Notes under the pieces: model-generated
The model's database searches: none
Seen by the model: only the letters and a program-made list of their open reading frames with translations
Told to the model about the DNA's origin: nothing
Origin: Aplectana chamaeleonis
Taxonomy: Eukaryota > Nematoda > Chromadorea > Rhabditida > Cosmocercidae
Reading direction: 5' to 3'
Length of the DNA: 64,000 nt
Assembly: GCA_029168955.1 (NCBI GenBank)
Contig: JAPDOI010000154.1
Span: 1 to 64,000, forward strand
Translations under genes and position numbers: made by a program
Part shown: positions 35,466 to 44,200 of the stretch, in pieces
Layout of the letters: each line of letters opens with the position of its first letter
Numbering within the stretch: the stretch's first letter is position 1

Positions 35466-36225
35466 GTTCTATATCGATCTCTAGTGGATCATCAAGCAAG
35501 AGAGGGCCTACTACAAGGTAGTCTGTGGTGACTTCAACGCCATGATCTCAGTCGTCCTCTGCCAGAGTGTGATCCTAAGGACTCGGAACGACCAATCAAA
35601 ACGGAGAGCGCCGGATGGATCTACTGAAAGCCTGTAATCTGTTTGGCGGTAACAGCTTTTTCCAGAAAATTCCGCCTCACGATGGACGTGGTCAAGCCCG
35701 AACGGAGTAACTCACTCGGAATTGGATCACATCCTGGTGAATCAACGCTGGTGCCTCTATGATGTCGGCGTAGTGAAGTCTTTCAATACCGGAAGCGACA
35801 ATCGTCTAGTCCGAACGAAGATCTGTCTCCGCGAGAGGGTGAAGCGAAATGATGGTCATCGTCCAGCATTGATACGACTGCCCAACTATGATGCCGATCT
35901 GCTACAAGCTGCCGCTTACCAGTGGAGAGAGAGCAACGATCTTACGGAAGACTACCAGCTTCTCGTGGGATCCTCAACTTTTTTGCTTCGGCATCAATGA
36001 TTACGCCCGTTCCCAGCTCTTCTAGACGCATAAGCGACCATGCCCGAAGACATCCAAAGCAGCGAGCTCATATTCACCAGAATCCGTCCTCCAGCATTCT
36101 CCACAGGGCAATCATCAACAAATTCTGCAAGGTTGCTGTTGAAGCATCCATCCGCTCATACAAGGAGAGCAAACTGAAAGAGGCATCAGAGAAAAAGGCT
36201 AGTGTCTCTGGGCTCTAGCCCATCG
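35466..36225 (+). pseudogene. RTE-like LINE remnant, endonuclease part
   Basis: The plus strand encodes the C-terminal part of the apurinic-type endonuclease and the linker: VVCGDFNAM-like sequence near 35520, ELDHILVNQRWCLYDVGVV at about 35715-35775, then GSDNRLVRTKICL, where SDHRLV is usual (His replaced by Asn). The linker ends IRSYKESKLKEASEKKASVS. The region is frameshifted. It points opposite to the neighbouring RT, mirroring 29677-30000. Sequence beyond about 35800 has no partner in the left arm. Confidence 0.75.
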
Positions 36226-36347
36226 GCCTAAACGTCCCACTCCCCTTGAAGGTCAACGAGGGTCTTCCGGCATGAAGATGACGGAAGACCCTCGTTGACT
36301 TTCAAGGGGTGTGGGACGTTTAGGCCGAAGGGCTAGAGCCCAGAGAC
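36204..36347. repeat. Near-perfect hairpin, ~66-bp arms
   Basis: GTCTCTGGGCTCTAGCCCAT through GAGGGTCTTCCG pairs with CGGAAGACCCTCGTTGACTT through AGAGCCCAGAGAC around a loop of about 12 bases (GCATGAAGATGA). Part of it (CGGCCTAAACGTCC) recurs at 37240, so it is a small inverted duplication of LINE-derived sequence. Confidence 0.9.
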
Positions 36348-37195
36348 AAGACTCCACGGCAGAGTCAGGCGCGGCAACTCGTCCGCCAAGCCTCATCCTT
36401 AGCGATGCTTGTTTCGGCGTGCATTTGGGCATTTTACGAATAAGATTCGTGTGTTAATGTTTCTTGCTTGGTTATGGAAGGCAGTGCTATTAGGTTGTAA
36501 AAACTATTGCGGTTATCCTGGTCCTTCCAAGCTTTATAAGCAAGTTTACTGAGAGACATAGGGCGTCTACAGATTTTAACAAAAAATCAAACTTTAGACG
36601 GGCACTTCGCGTGACACAAAACGCTAACAACAAAAGTTAGTGCTTATTTTGTTTTGAAGCCGTATACCTCGAATTCTAGTGCTGCGGTAGGTCAACGCGA
36701 GCGCGGAAAAATTGAATGATGGGAAAATTGTACGAGCCCTGCCGAAAATATTAACAAACACGAGAGTTCAGAAAAACACTCCAAAACTTACAGCACCACC
36801 TTAACTTCAAGAACGATTGGAAACGACCGAGTTTGAAAGGCTATTCTCGTTCCGGGGGCCATAGTTGATGAGAAGATATACATCTTCACCTCCTGCAAAA
36901 ACTAGAGGAATAATTGCACGGTAAAGGTTAGTACTGCGTCGCCAAATGTCGCAATGAAGGAAATCCCTATCGTTTTTCTATTATTTAATGCTTTCCATGT
37001 AGGTTGTTGGCGACAAGTTCTTGAGTGACCCAAGCTTGTTGAAAATTGATACACCCTACATTCCTCACTTGCTTTAGAACCGCGAAGTACTCACGAGACT
37101 CTCAAAATAGTAATTCAATCTACTTTGATGAGAAGAGGATGTTTAATTGGCACACTAATGAAGTAAAGAGATAGCTCGCCGGACGAGCTCGCCAC
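36348..37195. other. No gene seen between LINE fragments
   Basis: AT-richer sequence without long ORFs or recognisable repeats, bounded by LINE-derived sequence on both sides. It may be an insertion within the old LINE copy or unrelated flank. Confidence 0.3.
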
Positions 37196-37435
37196 CGCCT
37201 CCGTCCTCTGCGTCTCTGCCTAGTTCTTGCCCCGACCGGCCTAAACGTCCGCCACCCTTGACTTTCAAGCTGTAACTTTTGTCATGAAAGACGCCAGCGG
37301 ATCACTGCACGCCTCCCGTCAAAAGATTGAAGAGATCGTCTTGGACTTCCACACAGACCTATACAGATCATTAACGCCCGTTCCCAGAATTCCCACACCG
37401 ACTCATGGCCAGGCTCCGGACATAGTTTTTTTTTG
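37196..37435 (+). pseudogene. RTE-like LINE fragment (linker between endonuclease and RT)
   Basis: After a GGCCTAAACGTCC block shared with the hairpin, the plus strand reads VMKDASGSLHASRQKIEEIV then LDFHTDLYRSLTPVPRIPTP, typical of the RTE region before the reverse transcriptase. It ends abruptly at about 37435 in an A/T run. Confidence 0.65.
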
Positions 37436-37504
37436 AAGTTCGTCATGCTACCAGGCCGCACAGCTACAGACTGTACAACCGCGAAATTATCATGGTTTCT
37501 ACGC

Positions 37505-37625
37505 GTGCTTGTGCGGAGCGGAGGTTAGAGACAGCGAGGGAGCGCATGACAGACGGAGGGACCAGCATCGCGCGCTCCGTACTCGCGTCATGATTCGTGA
37601 GAATTACGATGTTTGCAGAGGATAA
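37505..37625. repeat. Dispersed repeat family H
   Basis: CTTGTGCGGAGCGGAGGTTA, GAGCGCATGACAGACGGAGG and CGTCATGATTCGTGAG match 2918-3030 closely, in the same orientation. Confidence 0.6.
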
Positions 37626-37796
37626 CCGTCAATCTCACATTTTCCTCATCCTCTTCTCATTCTAAAGATCCTTCCAACTCTTTTTTCATGTCTCTCCTAA
37701 TGTTTCGTTTTATCCATCATTCGCGATCTGTTCCGGTCAATCATGCGGCCGGCGATTGATCGATCCGTTTTTCACCTCTGCTCAGAAAAATGAAAA

Positions 37797-38110
37797 CGAG
37801 TCACTTGTAACATAAAAGGCCGAAAACAAGTTACTTGTAACATATCTGAGCCGATGTAAGTTACTTGCGACTTATCTCAGTTCATTTAAGTTACATGTAA
37901 CATATCGGCGGGATACTGCATGGGGTGCACCTCCGCTATGTTACATGTAATTTAAATGACTTAAGATAAGTCGCTAGTAACTTACATCAGCTTAGATATG
38001 TTACAAGTAACTTGATTTCGATTTCTGAAAAAGACACTGCGTGAAGTGCGCCTCCGATATGTTACATGTAACTTAAATGGCACAATATAAGTCGCACGTA
38101 ACTCAAATCG
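37797..38110. repeat. Spaced palindromic GTTACNTGTAAC motifs
   Basis: At least nine copies of AAGTTACTTGTAACATA, TAAGTTACATGTAACATATC and close variants at 20-45 bp spacing. The whole block is itself roughly mirrored around 37930: CTCCGCTATGTTACATGTAA is the complement of the sense on the other side. A second cluster follows at 38325-38480. Confidence 0.8.
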
Positions 38111-38324
38111 GCCTAGAAGATATTTCCAAGGGGGATGTACGACGCACTCGCGGGGTCAGGCTAAAGACTGGCGTTCCTGTTGGTTCAATTACCCAAGTTT
38201 GAGGTACTAAACCCCCCACCAGTAGGGAAGGCTCTGCACAGCATTTTTTACGTAGTGTGTGGTCTGGGACGCGCCCTCTGTGTCGCGTGTCGTCTGCGTC
38301 ACGTGATGGCTACCCATAGTGAAA

Positions 38325-38480
38325 ATTGAAATGTAAGTTATATGTAACATAAGTGTAACTTACATGCAATATAAATTCAGGTTATATGTAATATAAATGT
38401 ATGTAACATGTAATATAAATGTAAGTCACTTGAGACTTTCAAGTAAGTTACATTTATATTACAAGCAACTTGTTTTGATT
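38325..38480. repeat. GTTA/GTAATATA-rich repeat cluster
   Basis: TAAGTTATATGTAACATAAG, TATGTAATATAAATGTA and AAGTAAGTTACATTTATATT alternate and fold back. The core GTAAYATA is shared with the 54716-55080 and 60780-61090 arrays. Confidence 0.65.
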
Positions 38481-38633
38481 TTTCTGAGCAACAAGATTAA
38501 GCCAGTACCATCAGAGAAGATCTTTTTGAAGAATTTCAACAACTGCCATGTTTTAAGATAGTGCTTGACTATCTATCTGTTTCTGTGATAAATCGCCAAT
38601 CAAACCGTTTGTTCCTCTTTTGAAAAGAAACCG

Positions 38634-38925
38634 TGCGGGAAGGGTATGGTATACTTTGCGGCACACGGTCGCTTTGCTCTGCGCAGCGATAGCGACCGCT
38701 TGTCGCGGAGCTCCCGTCCTTTGAACCTGTCCCAGTGCGCTGCAGAGCGAGAGCGACAGTGGCAGCGACTGACTTGGGCACATTTGCGGCTGCTACAGAC
38801 GCGCGATAACTGTTACTTTCACTACCGATGCCGTTTGCTTCGATGTGGGTCCCGACGTGAATTGTGCTAGATTGCATGTCTTTCGCTCTTTACAGCGACA
38901 AAGTATACCGTACCCGTAAAGGGCT
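38634..38925. mobile_element. Foldback MITE
   Basis: GAAGGGTATGGTATACTTTG at the left and CAAAGTATACCGTACCCGT at the right form the ends, with CGGTCGC/GCGACAG-type inner pairing. ORFs of 74-102 codons on both strands lie in the arms. Confidence 0.6.
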
Positions 38926-39177
38926 GATTGGAGTTCCACCGCTGATGGCATGGGCAGCATGCAATGAAGCAGAATTGCTTCAGGAGATCCAAAAAGAGAG
39001 CGTCTTCATAACCTTGTGGATAGATTAGGGTAATTTTTCAAAGCATCAACATATATTCGAATTTTGCTCACAACTTCTATTCGGAGCTGTTAATGTTGTC
39101 GTTATTCTGATGGCTACTGTAGGTCACGGTATGCATGATGCCTTTCGATTGACTTAAAAGCCTTAATAATAGTTTAG

Positions 39178-39287
39178 AAATTAGCAAATGGACCTCCTAC
39201 TGGTGCTCGAGGCCCAAAGTATGTAACTCTCACAGAGAAGTTTGCAGTTGAATCAGAGACCTGGAACCGTCTACCGGATATCCACCG
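39178..39287 (+). CDS. Possible internal exon, protein unknown
   Basis: An open segment (KLANGPPTGARGPKYVTLTE, then KFAVESETWNRLPDIHR) lies between an acceptor (GTTTAG) and a donor (CCG|GTGAAT), with protein-like composition. Just upstream, 38889-39025 is also open (GLIGVPPLMAWAACNEAELL, then QEIQKES), partly inside a MITE end. Phases for joining the two do not fit well. Downstream, SKESRQEDHRFVSSNFNNPV is open in the same frame after stops. It could be the remains of a gene; the minus strand is open here too. Confidence 0.25.
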
Positions 39288-39499
39288 GTGAATATCATAA
39301 TCCAAGGAAAGTCGACAAGAGGACCACAGATTTGTGTCAAGCAATTTCAATAACCCAGTTTGGAAGCAAATTCTGTTGCAACATTCTGGAAATCGCTTAT
39401 AGTCGGGTTTTGCAAGCCAAATTTTCCCGAGCAGGAAGTTCAAGTCAAAACCAGATGAAATTTGGGTTGAATCGACAAATGGGCATCAGATCTGTAATC

Positions 39500-40010
39500 G
39501 GCACCCGAACCAGACTCTACAGGGTGCGCAGGCACAGCACAACCAGAGAATTGCTTTTCAGTTTTCATGCTTTGATTGGAGACGGTCACACGCTGATCAC
39601 AGTGGTATCTTTGGAATCGTTGGAGGCCCCTTACGAAAGGAGTTATGCCTACTCAAAAAAGCCTGTTATTTGAGGACGAAAAGTTGGTGGACGAGTTGTC
39701 CTAGGCCTGTATATCCTTTTATTCGCAATCGTTGCACGAGAGCGATGATTATGAGAAGGACGCTAATGGACTCAAGAACGTAGAGTCGGTTAGAATTTAT
39801 CCATCCATCCAGCCGATATCGAGGTTGAAAATCAGGAAGGGGGTCTAGCCTGTGATGGTGAGTGAAGGGGGTCTGGCCTGTGGTGGTCGCTTATCTCTCG
39901 CTTATTTGGAGGAGTTGAGATCTCGCACCAGGCAAGTGTTATACAGGAGGAAATCTACAACACAATCAAATGAAAATCACAAAATTGATGTCTGAGGGTG
40001 TACTGTGTCT
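39500..40010. repeat. Family C relative with conserved core, plus orientation
   Basis: AGTTATGCCTACTC, GGTGGACGAGTTGTCCTAGG, TTATTCGCAATCGTTGCACG and GAGTTGAGATCTCGCACCAG appear in the order seen in other copies, ending in GTGTACTGTGTCTCTGG, the inverted terminus. 39905-40005 is the complement of 4902-5010. Confidence 0.55.
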
Positions 40011-40122
40011 CTGGATACCCTATACACTCTGGGCGCGCGAATTCGAAAGCCAACGGTCGGACGCCTCTCGTTTTCGTTGGAAAAGGTGTGGAAGTTGATG
40101 CCGGCGAAAGCAGAGGGACCTA

Positions 40123-40357
40123 GAGTCTGTCTGAATGAGACTGTCCGCTCGCACGGTCGACGTGCGTGTCGAATGTCCGTCCCGAAGACATTTTCCGGAC
40201 AAGCCTCCCCACGGCTGCAAGCTGCCGATTGGGTTAGTAGTCACCTTTCGTAGTATACTGCTGCTAATCAATTTAGAAATCCGAAAAATGCCTTCACAAC
40301 TAACGCTCGACACGCGCGCCGACCGCGCGGGCGGACAGTCTCATTTGGACGGACTTT
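40123..40357. mobile_element. MITE family F copy 3
   Basis: GAGTCTGTCTGAATGAGACT plus GTCCGCTCGCACGGTCGACG at the left; GCGCGCCGACCGCGCGGGCG plus TTTGGACGGACTTTA at the right. About 235 bp, the same length as copy 2. Confidence 0.75.
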
Positions 40358-40844
40358 ACATGTACAGAACCGATACCTAGCAATGATGACGCTATACATG
40401 AGAATCTGATTATTTTATAGACACGCTGATACTGCCAACCCAAAGCCAAGGCTTACTAGACCGCATCATGAAGCGAAATCTCCTTGCAACCTACCGTAGT
40501 CGTGACGGCAGAACAAGAACAGTGTGTAATAATAAGAGTGGTGAGGAATATGAACGGGCTGTTATTGTCCTAATTTTTGCTTAGCTGTCTCGCTGCTGAC
40601 CGCCCGCAGCACGCTCGCTCGTGACGCCATCCATTGATGCTGTCCGAACTGAGTGACGACAAGGTACGCGAGCTGGCTGCGTGTGAAGGACTAAAGGATG
40701 CTAAATAATTCTCTTCCTAGCAAGTACTTCGACACCCCGTGATGGCCGTCTAATTCTATTGGTTCAGGAGTAATAGAAAAATTTTCGTTGAAATTCTCAG
40801 ACCATCATCTACCTGTCTTAGAAGTCGTTTGTACATTCGCCGCC

Positions 40845-40955
40845 GAGCGGCGCGGCACAGTGCATTCCTGTAACATTGATAATGCGGCGCAGCACGATCA
40901 ATATTATAGGATCGCACTTCTCCGCACCGCGGCGGAATTATAAACGACCCCTCAT
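40845..40955. repeat. GC-rich foldback
   Basis: CGCCGCCGAGCGGCGCGG pairs with CCGCACCGCGGCGG; inner TAACATTGATAAT/ATCAATATTATA also pairs. Short and diverged. Confidence 0.4.
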
Positions 40956-41093
40956 GCCCGAGTGATGATTTAACTCATAGAATGTTTTCCGTCACAAGGC
41001 TCACCAGAGATTTTCCAGAGTCTAGCAATTTTACCTTGCTTCTAGATGCTGGATAACATATTTTATTCACGCAGTACTAAAGCTTTATTGTCT

Positions 41094-41099
41094 CGCAGT
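41094..41099 (-). terminator. Candidate poly(A) signal of the serine protease gene
   Basis: AATAAA on the minus strand about 166 bases after the stop codon; another AATAAA lies at 41062-41067. A MITE sits between the stop and this signal. Confidence 0.45.
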
Positions 41100-41128
41100 T
41101 TTTCCCAGATGTAAACGATGCAAAGTAT

Positions 41129-41250
41129 TAGGCCGAGATCATACTCCCAGCGACGCGACGCAATGTTTACCATTCATTTTGACCGAAAATCGATATGACT
41201 GAAGTGCACTGTCGCTTTCGCTGGTCGTGGGAAGTATGATCCCTGCCTTA
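41129..41250. mobile_element. Short MITE in the protease 3' UTR
   Basis: TAGGCCGAGATCATACTCCC then AGCGACGCGAC at the left pairs with GTCGCTTTCGCTGGTCGTGG then GAAGTATGATCCCTGCCTTA at the right. About 122 bp, TA ends. It stops 14 bases from the protease stop codon. Confidence 0.75.
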
Positions 41251-41264
41251 GGTAAAACAAGCAT

Positions 41265-44200
41265 TCATCGAAGCTTCTTGATGTAGTGCTCCTCATCAAG
41301 ATAGGGCTCATCTCTACTCTGCTCACCAGCTCCTTCACTTTCCATTTCTTCAACGGGACAGACTCCTGAAAACCAGGTATACAATCATAAGGTCAATCCA
41401 TGTGGTTCGACCATTCGTTTTTGTTTGAAATTCTTGTCAGCTGTGTGTTGAGAGCCTGAAAGGACCTGCAACTAACTTTGCAACTTTTATGGGGAGAGCT
41501 GTCTCTCGAGAGTACGGTATACCTGATAGGATTATGGGAGAACTATAAGCGTGTCTGTAAACTGAGGCCAGAGGCCATACTTTTTGGGTGTAGCACAGAT
41601 TTCTAAAGATAGGGAACTGCCGAACATGCAGTGACGTTTTGGAAGCTAACTGGCTCCTTCGTGCTCGTCCTCAGTGGTTTTTTTTCGAAATTGCAGATGC
41701 GATGGACCCCGAATCTTTCGATCTCCGGCAGAAATTTGGAGACTGTTTTCAACGTGGACGATGCCTTCAAATGCGCAGTCTAAGCTAAAGGGTGAAATGT
41801 GATATTGTCGTCCGGCCCACAAAACGCGGAATCTCAACTCTTCAGAATCAGTGGAAAAACATCGAGCACTCAATACCTCCGCCCCCCGAACCGGCACCAA
41901 ATGCCTCCGCCCTCTTCGCCCTCTTCAGGGTTTTTAGACTCAGTAGGGCTTAGACGTGCTACGTGCCACAGATTCTGGCCAAAATCTACGTTCTTCATTT
42001 GTTGTCGATCTAGCTTCATAGTGTGGTCTGCGTTGGTACGATGACTGAGGAAAAACAGGCCCGAGAGAACTCGTCCACGGATTTTTCACCGTCAGACCTT
42101 ACAATCTTCGATGGGCCATAACTCCGTTCGTGGTTGGTTGTGAGCAATTCTGGATACACCAGCGAAATCAGCACAACATTCTCTCTCAGATAAGTTAAGC
42201 ATGGGATGTTCATCATTTTTCGAGGTTGGACTGTGGACACACTGCATTTGAGCAACGGAGTAAAGAGCACACCTGTATGATCGCAAATCCAATCAAGTTG
42301 ATAACGCACGCTTACACAGGTGGCCAAGAAATCTGAAGCACAGATTTGGACTTTTTTCACTATCAAATGAAAATAACCTAATAATATGCTTCTGCTTTCA
42401 TCAGTGCTCGTGCACGTGTCTTAAACACTAAATTCTTCTTAACGAAATGCGGTTACAACAACAAACCTCCTACTGTGTACTTGCAGTTAGAGGAGCCTTT
42501 CAAAGAGTGGCCCCGAGAAATCGTTCCAACGATTGTGAAACTACCATCGCTTCTACGTTGAAAAAGTGGTCCGCCACTATCTCCCTGGAAAGGTTGCATG
42601 CAGAAGTTGTTCATGATAACTGAATCTTCCGTAGTCGGATAGGAATGTTATTCTAGAAAGCCTTGAAAATAAATCATGGAGTAGGTGGTCTGAATTTTTT
42701 TAACGGCAATGTTAATACAAATCCGTTATATGTGAGCCTGAAGAGACCCTGCACGGCCAGAAGAGAGTTGGGTGTGTCGACAGCAAGTTTTGATTTTTTT
42801 TTCAAAAATTGGTTTCGATACATGGGGTTGAACTAGGTTCTGATCAATTCCACATTGTGTTGCAGTCACAATCAACGATGTCTCACACATAGCAGCGGAC
42901 AAAATTCGAGATCCCTTCTCAGACATTGTGGGGTTTCTAACGGGCACCAAACGCAGGTCATAATCTGAACCGCTCCCGTTAGAAACGAAAAAATGGGTAA
43001 AGCGGGTGCCCCATATCCGCCGTTTGCCCCGCGATATCCGGCGATTCACTGTCGTTTGCAGGTTTCGACCATGCTAGATTAGATTTACAACGGCAAAGGA
43101 GGTCGTGGTAATACTATATAAGCACGTGGCGCTAGGGGCGGCGTCCCATCATTTCAATAGGAGCGGGTCTCCCCCACCGAAGACACGGTCCAGGTCGCGG
43201 CCCGCGTGAGGGAGTCACCCCCACCGCGGTCCGCGACAGGGACATCATCCAAGCCACGGTCGACCGCGAGAGAGCTTCCCTCGCTGAGGACCGTAGGGGA
43301 GACCCCTCAGCGGTCAAAAATCGTCCAGAGAGTGACTCGTAGCCACTTTCCAGGAGCGGCCCGAAAGGCCGACTGCGCTTTCTCTGGGATGAGGCCCCTT
43401 AGGGGCTGAGCAGAGTGCCATCAAGCGCGGCGCGGCCTGATGGTGGGCTGCCGTATTGATAGATCGCGGCGATCTATCAATATGGCAGCTCACGAGACAG
43501 GGCCTGTCTACACACTGAGGGAGGAGTCGTCCCGCTTTGGCGGCTCTAATTCCTTTCGGGACCGCTTCGCCCGCGTTGAGGCGCGTGACATTCCGAACTG
43601 CAAAAACGGGACAACTCCTCCTTCGGTGTGTAGACAGCCCCTGTCCCGCAGCCCACCATCAGGCCGCGCCGCTCCCTGATGGTACTCTACTCAGCCCCTT
43701 ATATACGTCCTCTGATGCTGAAATGGGCCTGGTCATTTGTGGAGTCATCGATAACGTGATTTGGCAGATCAAACGAGTTCATGCCCTGTCAAATCGTCTA
43801 CGAACGCAACACCGAGCCTCTCTGCAGCAGTGACGTCATCGCCAGCCACACGGCGCAATCCGAGGTTTGGCAGGCACTGAACGCAGACCGGAATGGCCAT
43901 GCGGGAACTCTGCCGTTTGCCCCGCACAGGTCGAAATGGGACGGTTCAGTGCGCGTTAAGAACGCCAGAATGTCTGAGTTATTCATTTCCTGGAAAACGG
44001 GCGCTTGAGAGCTTTTTTGTTACTTTGCGACCAACGCGGTGTTTCGCATGGTATATTTGAAACCTATAATCATTGTGAGCACAATCTTCAAGCGTCAACT
44101 TGAAAGAAGCTGAACTGCTCCAGAACACTTTACATATAACATTACTCACATGGCAAACAGAGGCGTTGTGTCCGTAAACTAAAATTAGCTGCACATCGTT

